The notes: generated by a model from the sequence alone, not told the origin. Positions 45,464 to 54,535 are shown, counted from the first letter of the stretch. The stretch is 64,000 bases of DNA from Aminipila sp032051575 (GCF_032051575.1 NZ_DAMBYD010000008.1:146229-210228), one strand, 5' to 3'. Numbers and translations are program-made.

Positions 45464-47746
45464 ATGAAAATTGTAAATACCAGTATAAATAAAAAAGATT
45501 CCATGTCATTAGTGACAGGAAAGCCCGTATATACTGATGATTTAGCGCCAATAAATGCCTTAGTTGTGAAACTGCTTAGAAGTCCTTATGCACACGCATT
45601 GATTAAATCTATAGATAAAGCCAAGGCAATGAAAGTGCCTGGTATTGAGTGTGTAGTAACCTGGGAAGACTTAGAGCAGAATCGATTCACCACAGCGGGC
45701 CAGTCTTTTCCTGAACCAAGTCCACAGGATAGACAGATTCTTGATAGAAGACTTCGATGTGTGGGAGATCCTGTTGCAATTGTAGCGGGAGTTGATGAAA
45801 AGACTGTTCTTCGAGCGGCATCTCTTATTAAAGTGGATTATGAAGCACTTGAGCCAGTTTTGGATTTTAGACAGGCCAAAGACAATAAGATTTTAGTACA
45901 TCCTGAAGAAAATTGGGAAGCCCTTTGTGAGGTGGGTGCAGATAATCAGAGAAATCTATGTGCACACGAAGCCTTTGAACATGGGGATGTTGAGGCTGAA
46001 CTGAAGAATTGTGAAATTGTTATAGAGGAAACCTATCATACAAAAGCGAATAGTCAGACTATGATGGAACCCTTTTGCTCCTTTACTCATTTAGATACAT
46101 ATGGCAGATTAAATATTGTATCGTCTACACAAGTGCCCTTTCATGTGAGGCGCATAGCGGCAAAGGCATTGGGCCTTCCTAAATCTAAGGTCAGGGTGAT
46201 TAAACCAAGAATTGGCGGCGGCTTTGGAGCGAAACAGTCAGTAGTAAGTGAATTATTTCCTGCGGCGGTAACTATGGCTACGGGAAAACCTGCTAAAATT
46301 GTGTTTACTAGAAAAGAAAGTTTTGCAAATGGCAGCCCAAGACATGAGATGGAAGTGAAGGTCAGGCTGGGTGCAGATGGAGAGGGCAATATAAAAGCCA
46401 TTCATATGTATGCTTTATCCAATGCGGGAGCATATGGGGATCACGGCCCTACCACTGTTGGTCTGGTAGGACATAAAGCTATGGCTATCTATAACCACGC
46501 AAATGCCTATAAGTTCGATTATGATGTGGTATATTCCAATAATCCTTGGGGAGGAGCATATAGAGGATATGGAGCGACTCAGGGATTCTTTGCTTTAGAA
46601 TCAGCCATAAATGAACTTGCAGCAAAAATTAATATGGATCCTATTGAACTAAGATTGAAAAACCTAGTGAATGTGGGAGAAAAAATGACGGTTTACTATG
46701 GTGAGGTTCTGGAAAGTTGTGCTCTAAGGGAATGCATTGAAAAGGCCAAAACGATGATTGGCTGGGATAAAAAATATCCTTGTATAGACATGGGCAATGG
46801 CAGGGTAAGAGCTGTAGGAGCAGCAGTTGCCATGCAAGGCTCAGGTATTTCCAATCTTGATATTGCATCAGCAGAACTAAAGCTCAATGATGAAGGTTTT
46901 TACACTCTGATGCTTGGATCTGCAGATATGGGGACCGGATGTGACACCATACTAGCACAGATGGCTGCAGAATGCCTAGAATGTGATGTAGACAGAATTG
47001 TAGTTCATGGAGTTGATACGGATATATCTCCTTACGATACAGGGTCTTATGCTTCAAGTACAACGTATATAACAGGAAACGCAGTTATTAAGACTTGTGA
47101 AGCTTTTATAGAAAAAATGCTTCTGGAGTCTGCAAGAATCTTGGGTTGTAATCAGGAGGAATTAGAATTTGATGGAGATAAAATTTATCAAAGGGATGGA
47201 AATAAACAAATTACCATCAAAGAACTTGGCAATGCCTCTTATTTAGGCGGGCACAACTGCATCTCCGCATCTGAGTCTTTTTATTCGCCAGTTTCGCCTC
47301 CTCCATTTATGGCAGGAATAGTAGAAATAGAGTTGGATAAATCCACTGGTAAAGTGGACATCATTGACTACGTAGCTGTAGTAGACTGCGGAACGCCAAT
47401 CAATCCTAATTTAGCAAGAATTCAAACTGAGGGAGGTATAGCTCAGGGGATAGGAATGGCATTATTTGAGGATGTGCTTTATGATGAATATGGAAGAATG
47501 ATGACCAATTCGTTTATGCAGTATAAGATTCCAAGCAGGCTTGATGTGGGGAAAATCAGAGTTGAATTTGAAAGCAGTTATGAACCTACAGGACCTTTTG
47601 GAGCAAAATCGATTGGGGAGATTGTAATCAATACACCTGCACCTGCATTAGCAGCTGCAATTTATAATGCTTCAAAAGTTAAACTAACTGAGTTACCTAT
47701 GACAAGTGAAAAAATCTTATTAGGGATGTTAGAAAATGAAAGATAG
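45464..47746 (+). CDS. molybdenum hydroxylase Mo-cofactor subunit (XdhA/CoxL-like)
   Basis: Catalytic subunit of 760 residues. Mo-site motifs are RIGGGFGAKQ, GGAYRGYGATQG and, at the end, TGPFGAKSIGE with the essential Glu. The CoxL carbon monoxide active loop is not seen, so it is a hydroxylase or dehydrogenase of an N-heterocycle or aldehyde. No in-frame TGA suggesting selenocysteine. Confidence 0.9.
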   Translation: MKIVNTSINKKDSMSLVTGKPVYTDDLAPINALVVKLLRSPYAHALIKSIDKAKAMKVPGIECVVTWEDLEQNRFTTAGQSFPEPSPQDRQILDRRLRCVGDPVAIVAGVDEKTVLRAASLIKVDYEALEPVLDFRQAKDNKILVHPEENWEALCEVGADNQRNLCAHEAFEHGDVEAELKNCEIVIEETYHTKANSQTMMEPFCSFTHLDTYGRLNIVSSTQVPFHVRRIAAKALGLPKSKVRVIKPRIGGGFGAKQSVVSELFPAAVTMATGKPAKIVFTRKESFANGSPRHEMEVKVRLGADGEGNIKAIHMYALSNAGAYGDHGPTTVGLVGHKAMAIYNHANAYKFDYDVVYSNNPWGGAYRGYGATQGFFALESAINELAAKINMDPIELRLKNLVNVGEKMTVYYGEVLESCALRECIEKAKTMIGWDKKYPCIDMGNGRVRAVGAAVAMQGSGISNLDIASAELKLNDEGFYTLMLGSADMGTGCDTILAQMAAECLECDVDRIVVHGVDTDISPYDTGSYASSTTYITGNAVIKTCEAFIEKMLLESARILGCNQEELEFDGDKIYQRDGNKQITIKELGNASYLGGHNCISASESFYSPVSPPPFMAGIVEIELDKSTGKVDIIDYVAVVDCGTPINPNLARIQTEGGIAQGIGMALFEDVLYDEYGRMMTNSFMQYKIPSRLDVGKIRVEFESSYEPTGPFGAKSIGEIVINTPAPALAAAIYNASKVKLTELPMTSEKILLGMLENER

Positions 47747-48392
47747 AGATAAGATAAATGTTATTTTATTGGCGGCTGGTAACAGCCGCCGTTTTGGCAG
47801 TAATAAACTGTTAACTGAATTTAGAGGAAAAACGTTATACAGATATACATTTGATATGGCAAAAAAGCTGGCTGAATGGCTGAAAAAAACTAATATTGAC
47901 AGTAACATAGTTATTGTATCCCAATACGAAGAAATATTGACAGAGGCTGAAATATCAGGTTACATGACCATTAAAAACAATAAACCTGAGGAGGGAATTT
48001 CTTATTCAATAAAGCTGGCTTTAAGGGCATGCAGCCAACCTGGTGACAGAGAGAATAAGAAAATTAAAATCTATAATGGCCTGAAGTATCTGTTTTTTGT
48101 TTGTGATCAGCCTTTACTTCGTAGTGAAAGCGTAATAAATTTGATTTTCGCATATATGAATAGTGACAAAGCTATGGGCTGCCTCGTATATAAAAACAGG
48201 TTGGGAAACCCCTGTATTTTTGACAGCAAATGTGTACCAGATTTATTAGAGCTAGAAGGTGATGCGGGAGGCAAAAAGATTATCTTGCTTAATCCGGATA
48301 GCACTTTAATGGTGGAAAGCTGTGAAGAAAAAGAACTATTTGATATTGATAATATAGCAGATTTTTATGAATTAGAGAACGACCTGAAGTAA
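47736..48392 (+). CDS. MocA-like molybdenum cofactor nucleotidyltransferase
   Basis: Protein of 218 residues with the NTP-transferase signature LLAAGNSRRFGSNKLL and Asp in FVCDQPLL. MocA-type enzymes add cytidine (or guanosine) to molybdopterin for hydroxylases of the xanthine dehydrogenase family. It overlaps the Mo subunit by 11 bases, so it likely matures that enzyme. Its stop lies inside a terminator. Confidence 0.85.
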   Translation: MKDRDKINVILLAAGNSRRFGSNKLLTEFRGKTLYRYTFDMAKKLAEWLKKTNIDSNIVIVSQYEEILTEAEISGYMTIKNNKPEEGISYSIKLALRACSQPGDRENKKIKIYNGLKYLFFVCDQPLLRSESVINLIFAYMNSDKAMGCLVYKNRLGNPCIFDSKCVPDLLELEGDAGGKKIILLNPDSTLMVESCEEKELFDIDNIADFYELENDLK

Positions 48393-48414
48393 TACAACTT
48401 TAGGTCGTTTTTTT
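48378..48414 (+). terminator. terminator overlapping the end of the nucleotidyltransferase gene
   Basis: AACGACCT / AGGTCGTT with a 16-base loop and seven Ts; the left arm is in the last codons. Confidence 0.8.
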
Positions 48415-48555
48415 ACTAACGCTTTGCCTTGATAAATAGCAATAGCAACGCTTTGAGACTTTTATAATTTTCTGAAAAAAAGACTATCAACTTATAAAAA
48501 TAAGTGGTAGAATGAAGAAAACAAGCAGAGAATTATTTAGGGGAGGAATTATAAA

Positions 48556-49935
48556 ATGACACAAACAATGGATCCGAGTAAGGCTTATATTGCTGAGTAT
48601 ATCCAAAGAGCAAAAAAAGCTCAAATTGAGTTTGAAAGAATGAATCAGCAACAGGTGGATAACGCGGTTAAAACCTTGGCGAAGGTGATTGTAGACAATG
48701 CAGAAATGCTTGCAGAGATGGCTGTGGAAGAAACTGGTATGGGAAACTATCCTGATAAAGTTGCTAAAAATAAAAATAAGGCAAGAATTATTTGGAACAG
48801 CCTTAGAGGGAAAAAGTCAAGGGGCATTATTGAGCGTGATGATACAACAGGCATTACAAAGGTCGCTAAGCCAGTAGGTGTCGTTGCTGCTATTACTCCC
48901 TGCACAAACCCTATTGTAACTCCTATGAGTAATGCTATGTTTGCATTAAAGTGTGGTAATGCAATTATTATTACACCTCATCACAAAGCGATTCATTGCT
49001 CAACAAAAACGGTTGAGCTGATTAATGCAGAGCTGAAAAAGCAGGGTTATCCAGAAAACCTTATTCAGATTTTAGATCAGCAGTCGAGAGAAAATACTAG
49101 AAACTTAATTTCAATGGCTGACGTTGTTGTAGCAACTGGTGGTGAGGGTATGGTTAATGCAGCATATAGCAGCGGCCGTCCAGCCCTAGGCGTTGGTGCA
49201 GGAAATGTGCAGTGTATTATTGATGAGGGCTATGACTATAAGGCAGCTGTTCCCAAAATAATTGCAGGTAGAACTTTTGATTATGGGATTATTTGTTCAG
49301 GGGAACAGAGTGTAATTGCCCCCGAAGCTATATATGAAGATGTTTTGAAAGAATTTGGACTTAATGGTGCTTACATAGTCAGAGATAAAAAAGAAATACA
49401 AGCAGTTCGTGATGCGCTTTTCCAAGATGGAGGACCAAACAGACATTCTGTAGGGCAAAGTCCTGATGTGATTGCAAAGCTTGCAGGGATAGAAATCCCT
49501 GAGGATACAAAAATCATTGTTGTTGAAGCAGAGGGTACAGGAGAAACCGATTTATTAGGTAAAGAAAAAATGGCTCCGGTAATCAGTGCTTATAAATATA
49601 CGGAATTCAGTGAGGCTATAGATATAGCAAGAAAAAATCTTGAAGCACAGGGGAAAGGACATTCGGTAGCTATTCATTCTGAGAATAAAGAACATATTGA
49701 AAAAGTTGGAGAAGAACTTTGTGTATCCCGATTTGTTGTGAATCAGATTTGTGCAAGCAGTGCTGGAGGAAGTTTCTTCAATGGGCTTGCACCTACTAAT
49801 ACCTTAGGATGCGGAACTTGGGGACATAACAGCATTTCGGAAAATCTTGACTTTAAACATCTTATGAATGTTTCGAGAATTGCATATAATATGCCTGAAA
49901 ATCCAGTGCCTTCAGATGAGGAACTGTGGAAATAA
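48556..49935 (+). CDS. CoA-acylating aldehyde dehydrogenase (EutE/SucD-type)
   Basis: Enzyme of 459 residues converting an acyl-CoA to the aldehyde with NAD(P)H or the reverse. The catalytic Cys is in DYGIICSGEQSV; the cofactor region includes PVGVVAAITPCTNP and GVGAGNVQ. It lacks an alcohol dehydrogenase domain. It is monocistronic, between the Mo hydroxylase and lysine cluster; a part in reducing butyryl- or acetyl-CoA from fermentation is plausible but not shown. Confidence 0.88.
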   Translation: MTQTMDPSKAYIAEYIQRAKKAQIEFERMNQQQVDNAVKTLAKVIVDNAEMLAEMAVEETGMGNYPDKVAKNKNKARIIWNSLRGKKSRGIIERDDTTGITKVAKPVGVVAAITPCTNPIVTPMSNAMFALKCGNAIIITPHHKAIHCSTKTVELINAELKKQGYPENLIQILDQQSRENTRNLISMADVVVATGGEGMVNAAYSSGRPALGVGAGNVQCIIDEGYDYKAAVPKIIAGRTFDYGIICSGEQSVIAPEAIYEDVLKEFGLNGAYIVRDKKEIQAVRDALFQDGGPNRHSVGQSPDVIAKLAGIEIPEDTKIIVVEAEGTGETDLLGKEKMAPVISAYKYTEFSEAIDIARKNLEAQGKGHSVAIHSENKEHIEKVGEELCVSRFVVNQICASSAGGSFFNGLAPTNTLGCGTWGHNSISENLDFKHLMNVSRIAYNMPENPVPSDEELWK

Positions 49936-50164
49936 TAATTTGTAATTGTGATTTTAGGGGATTTGTCAACAAGTTCCCTCTTTTCTTGACAAAAAATCTC
50001 TATAAACTATTAAAAGCATGAGACTTTATAGGGAACACATTTTTTATTGTAAAAGTATGTCGATAAGCCTCGAAAACCTAATTTTGTCAGAAATGTCCAA
50101 ATTATGATACACTAATTTTAATGAAAGCTTTCGTTAAAGTTAGAGATTGATGGGAGGCGTTTAA

Positions 50165-50188
50165 ATGACCATTAATAAAAATGTTTAA
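50165..50188 (+). CDS. seven-codon mini-ORF before the 53-residue membrane protein
   Basis: ATG at 50165 stands seven bases after GGGAGG and encodes MTINKNV. It ends 15 bases before the next start. It may be a leader or translation-coupling peptide; chance is possible. Confidence 0.3.
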   Translation: MTINKNV

Positions 50189-50203
50189 AGGGGGAGGACG
50201 CAA

Positions 50204-50365
50204 ATGTATTATTTTTCGGCAATAGTAATGACGATTATAATGGGGTGGATTGGTACTAGGCTAGGTTTTCCATTTGATTATGAGTGGTTAGGCTCGCATT
50301 TTGCCATTGCTACCATGGGGTGTTTTATTTTAAAAGAGATTCAAAATAACAATAAAAAGCAGTAA
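50204..50365 (+). CDS. 53-residue membrane protein
   Basis: Starts MYYFSAIVMTIIMGWIG, with two hydrophobic segments (2-20 and about 31-44) and a polar KEIQNNNKKQ tail. GGGGGAGG seven bases before the ATG and a terminator soon after the stop support a real gene. It is just before kal on the other strand. Family not recognised; it could be a small transporter partner. Confidence 0.6.
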   Translation: MYYFSAIVMTIIMGWIGTRLGFPFDYEWLGSHFAIATMGCFILKEIQNNNKKQ

Positions 50366-50382
50366 TATTTTATTTTAAATAC

Positions 50383-50417
50383 GCAAAAAAACCTCTGGAG
50401 GAACAGAGGTTTTTTGC
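50383..50417. terminator. bidirectional terminator
   Basis: GCAAAAAAACCTCT / AGAGGTTTTTTGC with an 8-base loop between the 53-residue gene and the end of kal. Confidence 0.85.
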
Positions 50418-50549
50418 ATAAAATAAAAAAGATGATGAAGGATTGTCCGAAAAAATCCGGACATTTATGTTAAGTTGATATGTAATCTGAATATTGCATA
50501 TCACACTTAAACCAAATTTAAATATCTATTGGTGTATAGTTTGTTGTAA

Positions 50550-50939
50550 TTATTTTCTCTTTGATTCCTTTGGAGTTACGCAAACACCTTTAGCTCTTGC
50601 AACTACAATTGGTTCTTCTAGTGAATCAGCAGCTGATGGGCTGATGTCAGGTCTTGCAACAACTACTTTCTTAGCTTCGAAAGTCATAGTTCTTGAAGTG
50701 TTACCAACCTTAGTGATTTCTCCGTAAACTTCAATGTAATCTCCAGCATAAGTAGGTGCTAAGAATTCTACTTCGTCATATCTTAAGAAAAGACCTTCGT
50801 CTCCGTCTAATTTGATTAGTAATTCAGTAGCAAGGTCTCCGAAAAGGTGAACCATGTGAGCTCCATCTACAAGGCTTCCGCCGTAATGAGCGTCCTTATG
50901 TGACATTCTTAATCTTAATGTTGCTGAAATCTTTTCCAT
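50550..50939 (-). CDS. kal: 3-aminobutyryl-CoA ammonia-lyase
   Basis: Hot-dog-fold enzyme of 129 residues that removes ammonia from L-3-aminobutyryl-CoA to give crotonyl-CoA in lysine fermentation. The length, start MEKISATLRLRMSHKDAHYGG and the middle YAGDYIEVYGEITKVG agree with the known Kal family. AGGAG precedes the ATG. It is divergent from the pathway regulator and has a perfect sigma-54 promoter, so it is probably controlled with kdd. Confidence 0.9.
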   Translation of the reverse strand: MEKISATLRLRMSHKDAHYGGSLVDGAHMVHLFGDLATELLIKLDGDEGLFLRYDEVEFLAPTYAGDYIEVYGEITKVGNTSRTMTFEAKKVVVARPDISPSAADSLEEPIVVARAKGVCVTPKESKRK

Positions 50940-51017
50940 TATAATATTCTCCTTTGATAAAATAATTTAAATTAATAATAAGTATTTCGTTCAGTAAAAA
51001 TGAACATAAATATTAAT

Positions 51018-51033
51018 TGCAAATCTCGTGCCA
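51018..51033 (-). promoter_or_regulatory. sigma-54 promoter of kal
   Basis: On the minus strand TGGCAC-N5-TTGCA, identical to the -24/-12 consensus, about 80 bases before the kal start. Confidence 0.88.
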
Positions 51034-51062
51034 ATAGGTTATCATTGAAAATAGATAAAAAC

Positions 51063-51078
51063 GAACCGATTTTGGTTC
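51063..51078. promoter_or_regulatory. candidate activator site, copy 1
   Basis: GAACC-N6-GGTTC, 30-45 bases upstream of the kal -24 element and just before the regulator gene. The same dyad with the same spacing occurs twice before kdd. Confidence 0.65.
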
Positions 51079-51105
51079 AGCAAGAAAGAGAGGTTACGAC
51101 GGTAT

Positions 51106-53184
51106 ATGGAAAATTATGGAGTAAATCGTGTACTAGAACCGAAATATGTTTTGCCTACATCAGCATGGAAATTGGACAACTCTAGAGAAATTGCACCAGA
51201 AGAAATGAGAATTTCCATAAAGCGTTTGCATATTGAAACTACAAGCTTTAAGCAAATATGCCTAGAAGCGAATAACCACGATGAACAAATAAAAGAAAAA
51301 ATAATGGATATTGTTCTGAAACGAGGGAAATTACATAATCCTGTGACGGATACGGGAGGGCTTCTTTACGGAGTAGTAGATGAAATCGGTGAGGAATATA
51401 GAAACAAGAAGCATCTGAAGGTAGGAGACGAAATGCTTTGTAACACGTCATTGGCAGGGGTACCTTTGTATATAAATAGAATTATCAGCGTAGATAAAGC
51501 TTATACACAGGTAGAAGTAGAAGGGTACGCTATTGTATTTGATAAAATACCTGTGGTTAAAAAGCCTGAAGGGGTTCCGCTGAACCTGCTATTATTTATT
51601 TTTAATGAATCCGGAACGCTGTATCGAGTAAGCAGAGAGATAGAAGGACGAAAAAGATTTCTTGTTTTAGGAAATAATATCATGACTAACTTAATATTTG
51701 GATATGTTATTCGAAAGAAAGCTGGAGCCGATGCAGAAATCATGTGCCTTTTTGATAAAAAAACAGACCTTGTAATCGTTGGGAAATCAATAGATAAGTT
51801 GCTTTCTGAAGTGTTTGATGAGGTACATTATGTGAATATATTACGACCTATGGAATGCTTAGAAAAATTAAATATAGAGTCCAGATTTGACATGACAATA
51901 AACTGCGCAGACCTTCCGGGGGCTGAAACCATTAATATTCTGGCAACAAAATCAGGTGGAACGGTTATATTTGCTAACCTTATAAATAACTATAACATTG
52001 CATTGTATATAACGGAGTCTATATCTAAGCACCTGGAGATAAAATGCGCGGATGGGTATTTGGAAAAGTATGATGAGTTTGATATAGAAGTAGTAGAAGA
52101 ACTGGCCCCTTACATGGAGGGGGCTGTAACCTCTACAGCAGTATTTGAAGAAGATTTGGCATATCCACTAGTAAGGGAAGACCGGCTTTTGTCAAGCGAA
52201 GGCTATAGACGGAGTATGGCGGAAGATTTTATTTGTGAAAGCCGGGCAATGGCAATGGTTTTAGAAGAAATTTTGAAAGTATCAAAGTATGATTGTAATG
52301 TACTAATCACAGGGGAAACTGGTGTTGGTAAAGACAAGATTACAAATATTATTCAGAAAAACAGTGTAAGAAATATGCAGCCCTTTATTAAAATTAATTG
52401 TGCTGCAATAGCACCAAATCTTATGGAATCAGAGTTCTTTGGATATGAAAAAGGGGCCTTTACGGGTGCAAATGCATCAGGAAAAAAAGGGTATTTTGAG
52501 TCTGCAGATAATGGAATCATTTTCTTAGATGAAGTGGGAGAACTGCCGCTTGATATACAAGCAAAGCTGCTTAGAGTAACTCAGGATGGTGAATTGTATA
52601 GGGTTGGGGGCACTACGCCAATAAAAACTAACGTCAGAATTATATCTGCAACCAATAGAAACCTTATAGAGCAAATAGAAAAGAACCAATTTAGACAGGA
52701 TTTGTATTACAGATTAAATGTATTCCCTATAAGAGTCCCGTCTTTGAAAGAGCGAAAGGCTGAAATTCCAGCATTGATAAGACATTTTGTAAGGACTTAT
52801 AACGAAAAATATGGAATAAACCGGGGAATCGATGAGGAGGCAATTGAATACTTAAGAGAACGTCAGTGGGTGGGTAATATCAGGGAGCTAGACAATTCCA
52901 TTCAACGTATTATGATTAGTGCAAAAGGCGAGAATATAACATTAATTGATGTTATCAAATGCCTGCATGATACAGCTTTTGGACAGGTGGATTTTGGTAG
53001 TCCAGATGATCTGACAGAACGTATCAATAGTGATTTTGCCTTAGAGCCGCTAGTGGAAAGTTTTGAAAAGAATCTATTGAGGTATGCATGTGACAAATAC
53101 GGTTCTACAAGAAAAACGGCTCAAGCTATTGGAATTAGCCAGACACAGCTGGTAAGGAAAAAGAAAAAATATGGGATAGAGTAG
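51106..53184 (+). CDS. sigma-54 activator with Kdd-like (diaminohexanoate dehydrogenase) sensor domain
   Basis: Enhancer-binding protein of 692 residues. Residues 1 to about 365 align along their length with Kdd: YGVNRVLEPKYVLP against YGTHRVISPKGVLP, then KLHNPVTDTGGLLYG against KHKNPVTGSGGMLIG. The dinucleotide loop GGGGKSG of Kdd is here GNNIMTN, so catalysis is unlikely and a sensor role likely. AAA+ domain: Walker A GETGVGKD (403-410), GAFTGA (450-455), Walker B IIFLDEVGE; C-terminal Fis helix-turn-helix (TAQAIGISQTQLVRKKKKY). Placed between kal and kdd, whose promoters are sigma-54 type. The ligand, perhaps 3,5-diaminohexanoate or the keto product, is inferred. Confidence 0.88.
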   Translation: MENYGVNRVLEPKYVLPTSAWKLDNSREIAPEEMRISIKRLHIETTSFKQICLEANNHDEQIKEKIMDIVLKRGKLHNPVTDTGGLLYGVVDEIGEEYRNKKHLKVGDEMLCNTSLAGVPLYINRIISVDKAYTQVEVEGYAIVFDKIPVVKKPEGVPLNLLLFIFNESGTLYRVSREIEGRKRFLVLGNNIMTNLIFGYVIRKKAGADAEIMCLFDKKTDLVIVGKSIDKLLSEVFDEVHYVNILRPMECLEKLNIESRFDMTINCADLPGAETINILATKSGGTVIFANLINNYNIALYITESISKHLEIKCADGYLEKYDEFDIEVVEELAPYMEGAVTSTAVFEEDLAYPLVREDRLLSSEGYRRSMAEDFICESRAMAMVLEEILKVSKYDCNVLITGETGVGKDKITNIIQKNSVRNMQPFIKINCAAIAPNLMESEFFGYEKGAFTGANASGKKGYFESADNGIIFLDEVGELPLDIQAKLLRVTQDGELYRVGGTTPIKTNVRIISATNRNLIEQIEKNQFRQDLYYRLNVFPIRVPSLKERKAEIPALIRHFVRTYNEKYGINRGIDEEAIEYLRERQWVGNIRELDNSIQRIMISAKGENITLIDVIKCLHDTAFGQVDFGSPDDLTERINSDFALEPLVESFEKNLLRYACDKYGSTRKTAQAIGISQTQLVRKKKKYGIE

Positions 53185-53201
53185 AATAGAATAGGACTTA
53201 G

Positions 53202-53258
53202 AAATAATGCGAACCAAAAATGGTTCGCATTATTTTATGCTTGAACACAAAATGGTTC
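53202..53258. promoter_or_regulatory. candidate activator sites, copies 2 and 3, before kdd
   Basis: Copy 2: 14-bp perfect arms (53202-53215, 53222-53235) containing GAACC-N6-GGTTC. Copy 3: GAACA-N6-GGTTC (53243-53258). Their centres are 32 bases (three helix turns) apart and 145-190 bases before the -24/-12 promoter, a normal enhancer distance. Copy 2 could also terminate the regulator mRNA. The rest of the 319-base gap holds only the promoter at 53395. Confidence 0.65.
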
Positions 53259-53394
53259 ACATAGGAAGGGCCGATGGCAAGATAGTTATTACTGATAGAA
53301 GCAAAATAGTGAATAAATACAAAAATTGAATAAAAGTTTGTGGCTATATATATAATAAGTAGGTTCTTGCTTTTTTTTGATATTTTTAGAGATG

Positions 53395-53410
53395 TGGCAT
53401 GGTTATTGCT
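53395..53410 (+). promoter_or_regulatory. sigma-54 promoter of the kdd-kam operon
   Basis: TGGCAT-N5-TTGCT, one base off consensus, 94 bases before the first kdd. Confidence 0.82.
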
Positions 53411-53503
53411 ATATATATTCCCGCAAGAATACTTATAGCCGGAAAATTAATTATGGTCTATTAAAAAAATTTTAAAAGAAAAAATTTTTAGGAGGTATTC
53501 ATT

Positions 53504-54535
53504 ATGAAAAAAGGATGTCCGTACGGAACACACAGAGTTATTTCTCCAAAAGGAGTATTACCACAACCCGCTGATGTTATTGATAACACCATGGAAATTT
53601 ACGACAACGAAGTACTAATCGATGTAAAGACTTTAAACATTGACTCAGCATCATTCACAGAAATTGAGAAAAGAGCTGACGGAGACATTGAAGAAATTAA
53701 AAAGATTATGCTAGGCATTGTAGAGAAGGCTGGTAAACATAAGAACCCGTGGACTGGTTCGGGCGGCATGCTTATTGGTACCGTCAAAGAAATTGGACCT
53801 GCCTATATTGGCGATTTAAAAGTAGGCGATAAGATTGCGACTCTTGTTTCACTTTCACTTACTCCGCTTAGGATAGATGAAATCCTTGAAGTTAGACCTG
53901 CTATTGATCAGGTTGACATTAAGGGACAGGCAATCCTATTCCAGAGCGGTCTTTATGCAAAACTTCCACAGGATATGCCTGAGGGACTTGCGCTGTCAGC
54001 TTTAGATGTGGCTGGTGCTCCTGCACAAACTGCAAAGTTAGTTAAGTCAGGTAATACAGTAGTAGTAATTGGCGGCGGCGGTAAGTCTGGTCTTCTATGT
54101 TTATATGAAGCAAAGAAGAGAGCCGGTGTAACTGGTAAGGTTATTTGCATTGGCGGCTCGGAGAAGTCAACAACAAGAGCTAAGAATCTTAACCTGGCAG
54201 ATGAATATGTAACAGCAAATGCAACAGATGCCGTTGATGTTTATAACAAAGTTATGGAATTAACAAAAGGCAAGCTTGCAGATGTAGTTATTAACTGCGT
54301 AAATATTGAGAATACGGAAATGGCTTCGATTCTTTCTTGCAAAGAACATGGAACAGTATATTTCTTTTCCATGGCAACAAGTTTTACAAAAGCAGCATTA
54401 GGAGCAGAAGGAGTGGGAAAAGATATCGAAATGATTGTAGGCAATGGATATTGCGTAGGTCATGCAGAAATCACACTTCAGGAACTTAGAGAATGTGAAC
54501 CTCTTAGAAAACTGTTTCAAGAAATGTATGCTTAA
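53504..54535 (+). CDS. kdd: L-erythro-3,5-diaminohexanoate dehydrogenase, copy 1
   Basis: NAD-dependent enzyme of 343 residues that oxidises 3,5-diaminohexanoate to 5-amino-3-oxohexanoate. The N-terminus MKKGCPYGTHRVISPKGVLP and the dinucleotide loop VVVIGGGGKSGL near residue 190 are intact. It differs from the second copy at about 51 positions (85% identical). Differences cluster at residues 42-60 and around 205-240, after the glycine loop where cofactor choice is set. Codon use is less biased toward C-ending codons than in copy 2. First gene after the sigma-54 promoter. Confidence 0.9.
   Translation: MKKGCPYGTHRVISPKGVLPQPADVIDNTMEIYDNEVLIDVKTLNIDSASFTEIEKRADGDIEEIKKIMLGIVEKAGKHKNPWTGSGGMLIGTVKEIGPAYIGDLKVGDKIATLVSLSLTPLRIDEILEVRPAIDQVDIKGQAILFQSGLYAKLPQDMPEGLALSALDVAGAPAQTAKLVKSGNTVVVIGGGGKSGLLCLYEAKKRAGVTGKVICIGGSEKSTTRAKNLNLADEYVTANATDAVDVYNKVMELTKGKLADVVINCVNIENTEMASILSCKEHGTVYFFSMATSFTKAALGAEGVGKDIEMIVGNGYCVGHAEITLQELRECEPLRKLFQEMYA

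Noticed and set aside
45464..47746. Selenium-dependent molybdenum hydroxylase
   Set aside because: No in-frame TGA, and none of the selenium-hydroxylase maturation genes lie nearby.
50121..50145. Catabolite repression (cre) site around TGAAAGCTTTCGTT
   Set aside because: It is palindromic but lacks the central CG and does not fit the cre consensus.
53202..53235. Long perfect inverted repeat after the regulator as a plain terminator
   Set aside because: The T run is broken (TTATTTTATG), and its core dyad with the same spacing recurs upstream of kal and again 32 bases on, so an activator site explains it better; both roles remain possible.
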